DNA of 64,000 bases from Pseudonocardia sp. HH130629-09 (GCF_001294645.1 NZ_CP011869.1:1-64000); one strand, 5' to 3'. Numbered from the stretch's first letter, positions 1 through 9,620 are shown. Notes: generated by a model from the sequence alone, not told the origin. Numbers and translations: made by a program.

Positions 1-1116
1 GCGGCGGTGCTGACGTTCCTCGCCGCCGCGTTCAGCATGGGGATGGCCATGCTCAGCGTGCTGGTCGACGGTGCCCTGCCCGGCGGCGGATGCGGCGGCG
101 ACGGCGGCCTGGGCGGCGGGTCGCAGACGATCGGCGGCACCGACTGGAACGCCGAGCAGACCGACAACGCCGCCACGATCGTCAACATCGTCGCCCAGCG
201 CGGCCTCCCGCGCCGGGCCGCGGTCATCGCGATCTCCACCGTGATCGTCGAATCGAGACTGGTCAACGTCGGCCACGGCGACCGCGACTCCCTCGGGCTC
301 TACCAGCAGCGACCTTCCCAGGGCTGGGGCACACCCGAGCAGGTCCTCAACCCCGACTACGCCACCCGGATCTTCCTCGACCGGCTCGTCGCCCTGCCCG
401 GCTGGGCGACCATGGCGCCGGGCACCGCCGCCCAGGCGGTGCAGCGCTCAGCGTTCCCCGACCGCTACGCCCCCCAGGAGGCACCGGCCGCGGCGCTGGT
501 CGACCGGTTCTGGGTCGGCCCCGACAACCCCCTCCCCTCCCCCACCAACCCCGCGACGTCGACCGTGCAGCAGGTGGCGTCGGTCTTCGCCTGCGCTGAC
601 CAGGGCGGCGCCGGGGTGCCACTCGCCCCGTCAAACATCGACCCCAAGAAGCTTCCGCCCGGCTTCGTCGGCCCGTCCGACCCCGCCCAGCGCGCCGCGG
701 TCACCTACGCGCTGGCCCAGCTCGGCAAGCCCTACGTCTGGGGCGCCAAGGGTCCCAACGGGTTCGACTGCTCCGGGCTCATGCTCGCCGCCTGGGCCGC
801 CGCCGGAGTCCCGATCCCCGCCGGGACGGTCAACCAGAAGAACGCCGGCACCCCCGCCAATCCCGCGAGCATCGCCCCGGGCGACCTGGTGTTCATCCCC
901 GGCTCGCTCGGCTCGCCGACCAACCCCCGCCACGTCGGCATGTACGTCGGGAACGGCCTGGTCGTCAACGCCTACGACTCCAGCACCGGGGTCATCCTGC
1001 AGCCCCTGTCGGACTGGGCCGACAAGATCACCCACGTCCGCCACATCGCCGGCCCCGCCGGGGTCCCGGCGCCGGCCGGGCCGGTGACCGCTGCCCTTGC
1101 CGAGGTCGGGCCATGA
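1..1116 (+). CDS. Lytic transglycosylase-like / NlpC-P60 murein hydrolase (5' end possibly outside window)
   Basis: Cell-wall hydrolase that probably opens peptidoglycan for the conjugation channel, like VirB1/TcpG-type proteins. The C-terminal third is an NlpC/P60 domain: the nucleophile Cys lies in the motif FDCSGL and the catalytic His in RHVGMYVG. Around residues 45-180 is a lysozyme-like region with a candidate catalytic Glu (TVIVES) followed by DSLGLYQQRPSQGWG. A hydrophobic N-terminus fits a membrane anchor or signal. The first start codon in the window is GTG at 7, but the frame is open to base 1, so the true start may lie upstream. Its stop overlaps the next start (ATGA). Confidence 0.82.
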   Translation, partial: AAVLTFLAAAFSMGMAMLSVLVDGALPGGGCGGDGGLGGGSQTIGGTDWNAEQTDNAATIVNIVAQRGLPRRAAVIAISTVIVESRLVNVGHGDRDSLGLYQQRPSQGWGTPEQVLNPDYATRIFLDRLVALPGWATMAPGTAAQAVQRSAFPDRYAPQEAPAAALVDRFWVGPDNPLPSPTNPATSTVQQVASVFACADQGGAGVPLAPSNIDPKKLPPGFVGPSDPAQRAAVTYALAQLGKPYVWGAKGPNGFDCSGLMLAAWAAAGVPIPAGTVNQKNAGTPANPASIAPGDLVFIPGSLGSPTNPRHVGMYVGNGLVVNAYDSSTGVILQPLSDWADKITHVRHIAGPAGVPAPAGPVTAALAEVGP

Positions 1117-1859
1117 CCCTTCACCCGGACCTGCTCGGGCGCGACCTCTACGCCGACCTCGGCGTCGATGCCGACGCCACCCTCGGGCAGCTACGTAGCG
1201 CCTACCGTCGCCTCGCGCTGACCCTGCACCCCGACCGCAACCCCGACCCCGCCGCAGCCGCACGGTTCGGGCAGATCAGCACCGCCTACGCCGTCCTGTC
1301 GCATCCCCACCGGCGAGCCGACTACGACGCCACCCGCGCCGCCCAGGCCGCCCCTCACGACGCCGGGGCCCCGGGCGCGGGCACAAGCGCCCGGGACGAC
1401 GGCGTCCGCTACGACGACTACGCACCAGCCGGGTGTCCCGTCATCGTCGACGACTACGTCCCGGCAACCCCCTCCGTGCCTCACCACGTCAGTCCCCACA
1501 ACGTCAGGCGGTCCGCCCCGGAGCACGGCGGCGGGCACGGCGCTGTTCCGCAGGGCGGTCGCTGGCCGGCGGGATGGCCCGTGGGCCAGATCGATGTCCG
1601 CCGCGTGGGTGGTCGGCTGCTGCTGGGGATCTGGCGGCTCGTGCCACTCCCGCACAGACCGGTCGCCGCGGTCGTAGTCCTCGCGGCAGTACTGCTGGCC
1701 CTGGTCCTGGCCCTGGCCGGGTACGACCGCGCACCGGTCGAGGCCCTCGTCGTTGGGACGGCGGCCGCCATCCCGCTGGCCTGCTGGACCGTCCGCGTTC
1801 TCACCCTCGCCGCCGTGCACCGGCGCGCCCGCCACCCTCGTCCCGAGGAGGTCCGCTGA
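1113..1859 (+). CDS. J-domain (DnaJ-like) membrane protein
   Basis: 248 aa. The N-terminal 70 residues form a J domain with the diagnostic HPD tripeptide (LTLHPDRNPD), the motif that stimulates Hsp70 ATPase. The rest lacks the zinc-finger and C-terminal domains of chaperone DnaJ. It has a low-complexity linker and two hydrophobic segments near the C-terminus (VVVLAAVLLALVLALAGY and a second one), so the protein is probably membrane-bound. It overlaps the murein-hydrolase stop by four bases, and its own TGA overlaps the next ATG, so it is translated as part of the transfer operon. A role in assembling or remodelling the transfer machinery is inference from context. Confidence 0.8.
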   Translation: MTLHPDLLGRDLYADLGVDADATLGQLRSAYRRLALTLHPDRNPDPAAAARFGQISTAYAVLSHPHRRADYDATRAAQAAPHDAGAPGAGTSARDDGVRYDDYAPAGCPVIVDDYVPATPSVPHHVSPHNVRRSAPEHGGGHGAVPQGGRWPAGWPVGQIDVRRVGGRLLLGIWRLVPLPHRPVAAVVVLAAVLLALVLALAGYDRAPVEALVVGTAAAIPLACWTVRVLTLAAVHRRARHPRPEEVR

Positions 1860-2630
1860 TGGGATTCCTGGCCCGCCGCACACCGCGCCCACCCGCCACC
1901 GCGGCGCCCGCAGCCCCGCCGACCCAGGACCCAGCCCACGGCGCGGCGCAGGGCGCGCGGATCCGCTGGAACCGGGGACGAGCCGGTCGGCTGGGATCGC
2001 CTTCCCGAGCCCGCCCGGCTCGCCCTGGCCACGGCCGGGCACACCACCGGGCCGATGCTCGCGGCCGGCACCTACGCCGCCACACCGCGGCGCGACAGCT
2101 CCGGCCGGTACTGGCACGACACCGACGCCTGGTGGATCTCCCCCACCGTCCTGCTCACCGTCCGCGCCCGCGAAAACCTCACCCCCACCGGCACCGTGAC
2201 CAGCACCGGCACCCCGCAGCTGCGCCGCGCCGGGACCGGCCGCGTCCTGGTCAGCGCCCACCCCCTGACCGGGCCGGGACCCACCACCCAGCGCTGGGCC
2301 CGTCCCCCGCACACCGCCTCGGCCGACGTCGGCGGGGCGGACGTACGGCTCACCGACCACGCCGTCGACGTGCTGCCCCGCGCGGTGCGCGAGGACCTCG
2401 GCCTGCCGACCGGGCAGTGCGCGATCCGCCACTACCCCGCCCATGGCGGCCGCCGCGACCAGGTCCACGCCTACCGCCAGGTCTCCGCCGGGGAGCTCGT
2501 CGCGCTCACCGCGGTCCGCGAAGCCGGCGCCTACCCCGACCCCGAGACCGCCATCGACGCCGCCGACTGGCACATCACCACCCACCGCGCCCGCGTCGGG
2601 CCGGCCACGCAGACAGACCTGCCCTGGTGA
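1859..2630 (+). CDS. Unknown transfer-operon protein, apparently frameshifted
   Basis: ATG at 1859 overlaps the TGA of the J-domain gene. Its frame gives MGFLARRTPRPP and a Pro/Ala linker but then becomes Arg-rich shadow sequence. From about 1977 a different frame gives convincing coding sequence (DEPVGWDRLPEPARLALA, then continuous to the stop at 2630) that has no start codon of its own after the J-domain stop. Adding one G to the GGGG run at 1974-1977 joins the two frames into a protein of about 257 aa. A fallback is an internal ATG at 2055 (191 aa). No family was recognised. It lies between the J-domain gene and the PhoX-like gene, in the same orientation. Confidence 0.55.
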
Positions 2631-2677
2631 GCACCCCGCTCCCCCTCTCATCCGGCCCGCACCCCTGGAGGCCCCGC

Positions 2678-4114
2678 ATGCCGATCGACCGCCGCGCGTT
2701 CCTACGCCGCTCCGGACAACTCGGCCTCGGCATCGCCGTGTCCGGGCCCGTCCACGGCCTGCTCGCCCGCCCCACCGCCCAGCCCACACCCGCGGCCACC
2801 TCCGGGTACGGGCCGCTGGTCGACGACCCGGACGGCATGCTCGCCCTGCCCGAGGGGTTCTCCTACCGGGTGGTCACCCAGGCCGGGAAGACCACCCTGT
2901 TCTCCGACCACCCCTCCCCCGGGATCCACGACGGCGCGGCCGCGTTCCCCGCACCGGACGGGAACGTGCTCGTCGTGCTCAACCACGAGGTCCGCGGCGG
3001 CCCCGACGACGGCGGCGCCGTCCCTCACCTGCGCGGCTACACCTGGCGCGAGGACGCCGGCGGTGGCTGCACCGTCGTCAAGACCACCCCCGACGGGGAG
3101 TTCATCTGGGAGACCGTGGCCCTCGCCGGGACCTCCACCAACTGCGCCGGCGGGGTCACCCCCTGGGGCACCTGGCTGACCTGCGAGGAAACCGACAACG
3201 ACGGGCATGGCTACGTCTTCGAGGTCGACCCGGTCAACCTCACCGCCAACCGCGACCCGCAGCCGATCAAAGCCCTCGGCCGGTTCGCCCACGAAGCCTG
3301 CTGCGTCGACCCCGACACCCTCGCGATCTACCTGACCGAGGACACCTCCAACCCCTACGGCACCGTCTACCGCTGGACCCCACCCACCGGGTTCCGCGGC
3401 GCCAGCGGCGCACTCAAGGCCCTCGACGTCGACGCCGGTGGACTGGCCGCGATGGCCGCCACCGACCAGGCCGGGAACCTCGTCGACGACCTGGACCAGG
3501 GCGACACCGTCGGCACCGCCTACACCGTCGAGTGGGTCCCCGTCACCGACCGCGACGCCGGGCAGGGCTCGGTGCGCTCGATCGACGGGATCACCCGGGC
3601 GAAGAAGCTGGAGGGCGCTTGGTGGGCCGACCACGACGGCGCCCCCGGCGCCTACCTGGTCTCCAGCTTCTCCGACTCCCACCGCGGCCAGATCTGGCAC
3701 TACGACCCCGCCGCGTCGACACTGAGCCTGACCACGGTGTTCGCCGTGGAGGCCGACGGCGAGACCGTCGAGGCCCCGGACAACATCGTCGCCGCCCCGT
3801 TCGGCGGGCTGATCGTGTCGACCGACGGTGACGCCGACAATCACCTCGCTGGCGTCGCCGATGACGGGACCGCCTACCCCATCGCCCGCAGCCAGATGGG
3901 CTCGGAGTTCACCGGCCCGACCTTCTCCCCCGACGGGACGGTGCTCTTCGCCGGGATTCAGCAGCCCGGCACCCTGTTCGCCATCACCGGGCCGTGGACC
4001 GGCTCGACGACGTCCGGAGGCGAGCGGGGACTTGCGCGAACCGGCGAGCCGGAGCGCAGAGCCCGGCCAGCGGCCGACGAGGGCGCGACGCAGAACGCCG
4101 GGGGGACGCGATGA
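2678..4114 (+). CDS. Tat-exported PhoX-like (DUF839) phosphatase-family protein
   Basis: 478 aa. A twin-arginine signal is clear at the N-terminus (DRRAFLRRSGQLGLGIA). The body has PhoX/DUF839 features: the GTSTNCAGGVTPWGTWLTCEE segment, RFAHEACCVDP, YLTEDTSNPYGTVYRWTP and the terminal GPTFSPDGTVLFAGIQQPG. PhoX proteins are calcium/iron-dependent phosphomonoesterases secreted folded through the Tat system; activity here is inferred from the family. The start at 2678 is preceded by GGAG with good spacing. The stop overlaps the next ATG (ATGA at 4111), placing this enzyme inside the transfer operon, an unexpected neighbour for conjugation genes. The Ala/Arg-rich tail after GPWTGS is not typical of the family. 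Confidence 0.8.
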   Translation: MPIDRRAFLRRSGQLGLGIAVSGPVHGLLARPTAQPTPAATSGYGPLVDDPDGMLALPEGFSYRVVTQAGKTTLFSDHPSPGIHDGAAAFPAPDGNVLVVLNHEVRGGPDDGGAVPHLRGYTWREDAGGGCTVVKTTPDGEFIWETVALAGTSTNCAGGVTPWGTWLTCEETDNDGHGYVFEVDPVNLTANRDPQPIKALGRFAHEACCVDPDTLAIYLTEDTSNPYGTVYRWTPPTGFRGASGALKALDVDAGGLAAMAATDQAGNLVDDLDQGDTVGTAYTVEWVPVTDRDAGQGSVRSIDGITRAKKLEGAWWADHDGAPGAYLVSSFSDSHRGQIWHYDPAASTLSLTTVFAVEADGETVEAPDNIVAAPFGGLIVSTDGDADNHLAGVADDGTAYPIARSQMGSEFTGPTFSPDGTVLFAGIQQPGTLFAITGPWTGSTTSGGERGLARTGEPERRARPAADEGATQNAGGTR

Positions 4115-6014
4115 TCGGCGGGCGCGCCCCCGAGGTGCGGACGACGCTGCACCTTGCGGTGGGGATTCCGACAACGACCTGATCCTTGCCGTCGCCGCGA
4201 TCGCCGCTGCCCTCGCGGCGGCGGCCGGGTTCTGGCTGCTGCAGCTCGCCTTCTGGGTGGCCAGCGGTGTCTCGTCCACGGCTACGTGGCCGACGCTGGC
4301 CGACCTCGCGGCGGTTCTCGGTCTCCGGCTGCTGTCCGACACCGAGCAGGTCACCGCCGTCGACGGTGCGCGCGGCCTGTTCTGGAGTGTCGCAGCCGCC
4401 CTGGAGGTGAGCTTCGCCCTGATCGTGGTCGTCGTCGCGCTGGCCTCCTGGCGGCGCTGGGGGCCGACCCCTGCTGGACACGCGACACGAGCAGAGATCA
4501 GACGCGAGTTGTCCGTTCACGCCTGTCGGCGAGCTGCGGAGCGCACCCGCCCCGGGCTCACCGCGATGGAGCGACGGGCGGCGGGGCCGGAGGACATCGG
4601 CGTCCCTCTTCCGAAGGGCCCTGCCGGACAGCTCTATGCCCCGTTCGAGAATCCCTCGGGGACGCTCGCGCCGACGCAGACGGGGAAGTCACGCCGGTTC
4701 TTGGCCCCGATCTGCATCGCAGCGCCTGGTGCCCTGCTGTGCAGTACGACGAAGCCGGACCTGCTCATGCTGACCGCTTTGGCCCGCTCCCGCCGTCAGA
4801 TGGCCGGGCCGATCCTGGTGTTCGACGCGACGGGCACGGTTCAGTGGCCGGCCAAGCTGCGCTGGTCCCCGGTGGCGGGGTGCGAACGGTTCGAGGTCGC
4901 CGAGCGGCGGGCGCGGACGATGGTCGAGGCCTCCGCTGTGTTCGTCGAGTCGAGCGGTGGGACGGGCGCCGGTAACGACAGGGTCTTCCGTGAACGGGCT
5001 GTGGGAGTCCTTGCTGCCTACCTGGTGGCCGCGGCTAAGGGGCGCCACGGGATCGCGCGCGTCGTGGGGTGGGGGCTCTCGCGCAGTGACGAGCCGATCG
5101 AACTGCTCGAGTACGAGTTCCCCGACCGCGCCCGGAACCTCCGGGCGGAGATGTCGATGGTCGCGGAAACGTCCGACGCGGTGTGGATGAGCGTCCGGCG
5201 GGTCCTGGCACCGTTCCAGGACTCAACACTCATAGAGCTGTGCTCGCCTGCACCGAGTGAGGAGTTCGACGCTCAACGCTTCATCGGTCTGGGAGGGACG
5301 CTGTACCTCATCGCGGGCCAGCGCGAGGACGGAGCGATCGCGCCAGTCCTGACGGCCCTTGCCGAGGAGTGGATCGACGCAGCTCGGTCGATGGCTCTGC
5401 GTTACCCCAACGAGCGGCTGGATCCACCGGCCACAGTGGTGCTCGATGAGTTGCCCGCGGCGACCCCGGTCCCTGACTTGCCGGCAACCCTGGCTGATTC
5501 GGCCGGTCGTGGCGTTCTGATCCACTGGGCTGCTCAGTCGAAGGCCCAGCTCGACAACACATTCGGTCGCGACAGAGCGACGATGTTGCTCGACAACTCC
5601 GCGCTGATGGCGATGTGGGGCGGGCTGAAGGACGGGTCCACGCTCCAGTGGCTCTCGTCCATCCTCGGCGAGCACGAGCGCGATCGTATCCAGTCCCCGA
5701 CCGGCCTTCTCGGTTCCGGACGCGGATCGACACGAAGCAGAGAGACAGTTCCGACTTTTCGACCATCAGCCGTCCGAACGATCGAGCGCGGCGCGACGAT
5801 CATCGTCTTTCGCCACCTGCGAGCCATTCTAGGACGTACAATCGACATCTATGAACGGAAGGATGGCCGTCAGTTGCGCGACGACGCCGAGACCGTACGG
5901 TCGGGACGCCCACCGATCGACTCACGGGGCTACCCTTCACAGGCCGACGGCGTCGATCGTCGAGGCGTGACAACGACGAACATCACTGCAGTTCAGAGCG
6001 CCTACAGGCGATAG
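4111..6014 (+). CDS. VirD4/TraG-type conjugative coupling ATPase 1 (start frameshifted)
   Basis: Type IV coupling protein that would bring relaxase-bound DNA to the membrane channel. Two N-terminal membrane segments (LILAVAAIAAALAAAAGFW and the ALEVSFALIVVVVALA region) precede an ATPase domain with a P-loop (PTQTGKSR, bases about 4670-4695) and a Walker B (ATVVLDELPAA). A TraG/TraD-like distal region follows (WAAQSKAQLDNTFG). The ATPase frame contains no good start codon near the membrane segments. ATG 4111 overlaps the PhoX stop but lies in another frame, ending at 4182. One extra G in the run 4161-4164 would fuse them. This is a paralogue of the protein at 12051-13844. Confidence 0.75.
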
Positions 6015-6553
6015 CACTGCTGATAGTTAGGACGATAGCGGTGCTCATCGCCCAAGCAGCCACGGTAGCCACTGCCTGCACCGCTACTTCTAACACCGTA
6101 AGATCCTGCGCCTCACTCCGTGCAGTCATCACCACCGTAGGGACTGCACTACTCGTTGCATAACAGGTCGCTATCATGACTGCCTAAGCATCGATCATCA
6201 CAGTTCATAGCTACGACGTGTGCAAGTGCGCCCGTAGACACCTTGGCAGTAGCGACGACCTCTGCATACGTCAGCGCCAGCACGAGCAAGCATCCACCGC
6301 GACACATCCACCACCACACGGACGCGTACCACCGCTTACTGGACCACGCACGTCTTTCGCACCGCGTACCCGCAACCTGCAGCACAGCTATTTGCGTGCG
6401 ACCCAGCGGATCTAGGCGTGTCGATCCTTGCCGGACAGCCGATGACCCCGTAGACCTGTGCTGCTGATCGCAGACACCCGTCAGTAGCTGCGTGCCCGCG
6501 ACAGTCCCTGACCGAGCGTGACTTAAGGTGTGGCGATGTCGACAGGAGAGACG
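6015..6553. other. Low-GC gap upstream of parA; candidate partition/replication region
   Basis: About 540 bases without a convincing gene. Base composition is visibly lower in G+C than the flanking genes. Near its left edge a 12-base near-repeat GATAGCRSTGCT occurs at 6010 and 6034 (24-bp spacing), and its inverse (GCTATC) recurs near 6172. Position immediately ahead of a ParA/partner pair makes a centromere (parS-like) or replication site plausible, but the repeats are short and this is inference only. Confidence 0.35.
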
Positions 6554-7504
6554 ATGGCCAGGCACGCCGAGCAGCTGGAACGAGAAGATGCACTCTCGCG
6601 AACCATCGCACTCGTCAACGACAAGGGCGGCGTCGGCAAGACGACCTTGGCGGTCAACCTAGCCGGACAGCTCGCGGCCGCAGATTTCACCTGCCTGCTC
6701 GTCGACCTCAATCGTCAGGCCAACGTCGCGCGAGACCTCGGCTACCGGGACACCCCGAGCGACGACCACGGCCGCAACCTGTTCGACGCGATCACGGGCC
6801 GGTCCGCGTTGCTGCCGATTCCCGGTGTCCGGCCCGGCCTCGACGTCGCGCCCGGGGGCACCGAGCTCGATGACCTGGTGGCCTGGATGGTGACCCGGAT
6901 GGGCCGCGAGGGCCCGGCGGCGAACCTCGCCCTGGCGAACGCCCTCTCGCCAGTGGCGCCCAACTACGACTTCGTGGTCATCGACTCGCCGCCCGAGGCG
7001 ACGTTCCTGGTCGACCTCTGCCTGTACGCCGCGCACTGGATCCTGATTCCGACCCGCAGCGATGGCGCAGGGCTCGACGGCATGGAGAACGTGGCGAAGC
7101 GGTTCAACGTCGCCAAGCAGTACAACTCCGGGCTGAGTCTCCTGGGCGCTGTTCTGTTCGGCACCGGTGTGCGGTCGACCAGCATCCACGACGAGGTGCG
7201 TGCTCAGCTGGAGTCCGCCTTCGGCGGAGACTCCCCGCTGTTCTCCGCGTTCATCCGGTTCAGCGAGAAGACAGCGCAGGACGGTCGACGGCTTGGGCGT
7301 CTCGCGCACGAGCTGGAGGAGGACCTCGCTGCCCAGCCGGCCTGGTGGCAGGAGCTACGGGACGGCAAGCGTGGGTCCCGGATCTCGTCGACCGCCGCCT
7401 CTGTGGCGAGCGACTACCGCGACCTCGCCCTGGAGGTCCTGACCGTTCTCCGCGAAGCCGAGGAAGCCGCGGAAACCATGCCCTCTGCAGAAGGAGCGCA
7501 GTGA
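6554..7504 (+). CDS. parA: ParA-family partition ATPase
   Basis: Walker-type ATPase that positions plasmid copies before cell division. It has the deviant Walker A of the ParA/MinD family (NDKGGVGKTT, signature Lys at residue 24), the A' motif (VVIDSPPEAT) and the VDLNRQAN segment. The length of about 316 aa is normal for plasmid ParA. The chosen ATG at 6554 is preceded by AGGAGAG with good spacing. GTG 6530 and ATG 6536 are in frame and would add 6-8 residues. There is no N-terminal HTH, so it is a type Ib/II-like short ParA that would need a separate DNA-binding partner. The stop overlaps the next start by one base. Confidence 0.9.
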   Translation: MARHAEQLEREDALSRTIALVNDKGGVGKTTLAVNLAGQLAAADFTCLLVDLNRQANVARDLGYRDTPSDDHGRNLFDAITGRSALLPIPGVRPGLDVAPGGTELDDLVAWMVTRMGREGPAANLALANALSPVAPNYDFVVIDSPPEATFLVDLCLYAAHWILIPTRSDGAGLDGMENVAKRFNVAKQYNSGLSLLGAVLFGTGVRSTSIHDEVRAQLESAFGGDSPLFSAFIRFSEKTAQDGRRLGRLAHELEEDLAAQPAWWQELRDGKRGSRISSTAASVASDYRDLALEVLTVLREAEEAAETMPSAEGAQ

Positions 7505-8160
7505 TGAGCCTGAACGACACCTTCGGCAAGTCCGCTCGCAGTCTCGTCTCCCCGGGCCGCCGCGCCGCTGCCCACTCCACGACGCCGCAGGCAGCGCCCC
7601 GAGAGCCCCAGGCGCCCGCGCCGGAGGCGACGCCGGCACCCGTGCCCGAGCCCGAGTCGGCCGCTCCGCAGCATGCCGCCACGGAGCCCGAGCAGCCCAG
7701 CACGTCCGGGAGTGCCACGCCGGCTCCCGAGCCTGAAGCCACGGCCGGGGGCACCGACGCCTACTCCGCGGGCGCGGAGGCCACCTCCGGCTCGATCATC
7801 TACGTCTCGCCGACCCTGCGCGACACCCTCGACGGTCTCCGCAAGCGTCAGCGCTGCACCAACGCCGACCTGGTCTTCGACGCGGTCGACCGGACCCAAC
7901 AGCAGCTCGCCGACATGGTCGCCCGCCAGCATCGCCAGGACCGTCCGGCGAACAGCCTGTTCGCCGGACGTGCCAGCCGGACCCGGCAGCGCGCGGCGAC
8001 TCCCGGCGACCGGACTGTCCCGTTCACCTTCCGCGCCACGGCGGCTGAGCTCGCGGTCATCGACGAGCAGGTCGAGCGCACGGGAGCCAGCTCCCGCAGC
8101 GTCCTGCTCGCTGTCGCGCTGGAGGCCGCGTACGGCCGTGGGCAGCGCCGGAGGCGCTGA
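7504..8160 (+). CDS. Probable partition partner (ParB-position DNA-binding protein)
   Basis: 218 aa, ATG overlapping the parA stop (TGATG), hence translationally coupled. The first 90 residues are a Pro/Ala/Glu-rich low-complexity region. The second half is basic and contains two short helical segments, IIYVSPTLRDTLDGLRKRQRC and FTFRATAAELAVIDEQVERTGASSRSVLLAVAL. The latter resembles a ribbon-helix-helix arrangement (short strand followed by two helices). It has no ParB nuclease-like domain. Function as centromere-binding partner of ParA is inferred from position and the RHH-like tail. Confidence 0.65.
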   Translation: MSLNDTFGKSARSLVSPGRRAAAHSTTPQAAPREPQAPAPEATPAPVPEPESAAPQHAATEPEQPSTSGSATPAPEPEATAGGTDAYSAGAEATSGSIIYVSPTLRDTLDGLRKRQRCTNADLVFDAVDRTQQQLADMVARQHRQDRPANSLFAGRASRTRQRAATPGDRTVPFTFRATAAELAVIDEQVERTGASSRSVLLAVALEAAYGRGQRRRR

Positions 8161-8181
8161 GCCACTCAGGGCACCGGCTCA
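8158..8181. terminator. Possible bidirectional terminator between convergent genes
   Basis: TGAGCC / GGCTCA arms separated by 12 bases, lying between the convergent ends of the parA-partner gene and the XRE regulator gene. The stem is short (6 bp) and has no T-run, so support is mostly positional. Confidence 0.35.
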
Positions 8182-8188
8182 CGGCAGG

Positions 8189-9055
8189 TCAGTGGGGGAG
8201 CAGGAGCGCCCGATAGCCCTCCGCGAGCTCCCCGATGAGGTCGGTGGCCGCGCGGCCCCCGACTGACGCCCGGTGGTACTGCTCGAACAACCGTCGGAAG
8301 TAGTCGACATCGGCGGGATCGTTCATGTCCGCCGATGCGACCTCCAGGCCCAGCACGACGACGTCGTCGTAGATGTGGAACCCGCCGCCGGTGAGCGGTT
8401 CCGCGACCGCCTGCTGCATCGGGAGGATCCGCAGGTCGACGTGCGGCACCCCGCAGACGGTCCGAAGCGCGGCGAGCTGTTCGGCCATCAGCTCTGGTGA
8501 GCCGAGCTGCACCCGCAGCGAGCCCTCGGTCTGCACGAGCCGGTACCGACGGTTGGTGTCGGTCAGCATCGCCTCGAACCTCTTGCGACGGTCCGCGACG
8601 GCCGGGTGGTCCTGGTCCACCTGCATCGCGAGCGCCGCGTAGGCGGGGGTCTGGAGGAGTCCCAGGACCATGCCGGTCTGGACCGCGTCGACGCTCTGCG
8701 CTTCGCCCTCGATGCGACGCCACCGCTGCTGGGCGTGCAGCGTGTTCCCACGCTGCACGACCAGACGGCGATCGCTGCGGCGCTCCCGCGCTTCCCGCAC
8801 CGCGGCCTCGATCTCCGCGGCCTGAGCCGGGGCACCGTAGGCGCGGCACAGGGCCGTCACCACCGCGTCGTCCGGGAACTGTCCGCCTTGCTCGATCCGG
8901 GAGACGTCCTGCTGCGTGATGGGCTTGTCCGACGGCGACAGGAAGGGGTTCGCTGCGCTTGCTGCCTCCGGCTGCGTCAGGCGCACACCGAGCCGAAGGG
9001 TGCGGAGTGCGCTGGCCCAGCTCGGCCGGGTGACGTCGTCGCGGGAGGCGGGCAT
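8189..9055 (-). CDS. XRE-family regulator with DUF5753 domain
   Basis: 288 aa. The N-terminal 70 residues are an XRE helix-turn-helix (LRTLRLGVRLTQPEAASAA ... ITQQDVSRIEQGG). The remainder matches the DUF5753 domain typical of actinobacterial Scr1-type regulators (VQTGMVLGLLQTPAYAALAM, FEAMLTDTNRRYRLVQTEGSLRV, VDLRILPMQQAVAEPLTGGGFHIYD). Such proteins are usually encoded beside a small DUF397 or DUF6879-type partner, as here. It is the third gene of a three-gene minus-strand operon, 7 bases after the DUF6879 gene. A role as autoregulator or antitoxin-like regulator is inferred. Confidence 0.87.
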   Translation of the reverse strand: MPASRDDVTRPSWASALRTLRLGVRLTQPEAASAANPFLSPSDKPITQQDVSRIEQGGQFPDDAVVTALCRAYGAPAQAAEIEAAVREARERRSDRRLVVQRGNTLHAQQRWRRIEGEAQSVDAVQTGMVLGLLQTPAYAALAMQVDQDHPAVADRRKRFEAMLTDTNRRYRLVQTEGSLRVQLGSPELMAEQLAALRTVCGVPHVDLRILPMQQAVAEPLTGGGFHIYDDVVVLGLEVASADMNDPADVDYFRRLFEQYHRASVGGRAATDLIGELAEGYRALLLPH

Positions 9056-9062
9056 CGGGCTC

Positions 9063-9620
9063 CTATCGTGTCAGCTGCCGGTGCAGCTCCGGATGGCGGT
9101 GCCACCACGTCGTCACCGGCTCGGCGACGTCCCAGCACGCCGAGATCTCCCGCCGCGCCTCGCGCACGAGCCGTGGCGCGGACTCCGCGCCCAGGAACTG
9201 GCCGTCGACGTCGTAGTGCATGCGGGCGAGGTCCCGGTCGTTGATCAGCCAGTAGTCGAAGTCGAGCAGCTGGGGGATGGGGTGCTCGCCGTGACGCAGG
9301 ACGCGCACGTCTTCCCCGGCCTCGACGTTCTGCAGGTATCCGAACTCGATCGAGTAGCGCTCGTAGTCGGTCAGCGCCGCGGAGAGGATCCGGATGCGGC
9401 GCCGGACCTGGCCGTTCTCGCGCTCCAGGCGCAGATCCTCGACGGTCTCTGCGCGCGCCGCCGAGACGGGCGCGGAGGCGCCGGCCTTCCACGCTTCGAA
9501 ATCACCGCCATCCGAGCTCACCGCGTAGGCCGGCAGGCGTTCCATCCTGGTCAGGGTGTCGCCCGGCGCTGCGTAGCGGGACAGGATGAAGCGACCGAGG
9601 CTGTCCAGGTACTCGGTCAT
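9063..9620 (-). CDS. DUF6879-family protein
   Basis: 185 aa. It carries the DUF6879 hallmarks: AVSSDGGDFEAWKAG, a middle segment YERYSIEFGYLQNVEAGEDVRVL, the diagnostic LLDFDYWLINDRDLARMHYDVDGQFLGAE, and a C-terminal VREARREISACWDVAEP. Proteins of this family commonly sit next to XRE/DUF5753 regulators in actinobacteria and may be effectors of that regulator; no biochemical activity is established. Its ATG (9620) overlaps the stop of the upstream gene at 9617 (ATGA), and it is followed after 7 bases by the XRE gene. Confidence 0.85.
   Translation of the reverse strand: MTEYLDSLGRFILSRYAAPGDTLTRMERLPAYAVSSDGGDFEAWKAGASAPVSAARAETVEDLRLERENGQVRRRIRILSAALTDYERYSIEFGYLQNVEAGEDVRVLRHGEHPIPQLLDFDYWLINDRDLARMHYDVDGQFLGAESAPRLVREARREISACWDVAEPVTTWWHRHPELHRQLTR

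Noticed and set aside
1433..4114. 893-aa frame joining upstream sequence to the PhoX-like protein
   Set aside because: The first 415 codons are Arg/Pro-rich shadow of the J-domain and following gene; the PhoX protein has its own ribosome site and Tat signal at 2678.
5983..6177. 64-aa hydrophobic minus-strand frame upstream of parA
   Set aside because: No ribosome site, overlaps the coupling-ATPase tail, and the composition follows the low-GC region; not supported as a gene.
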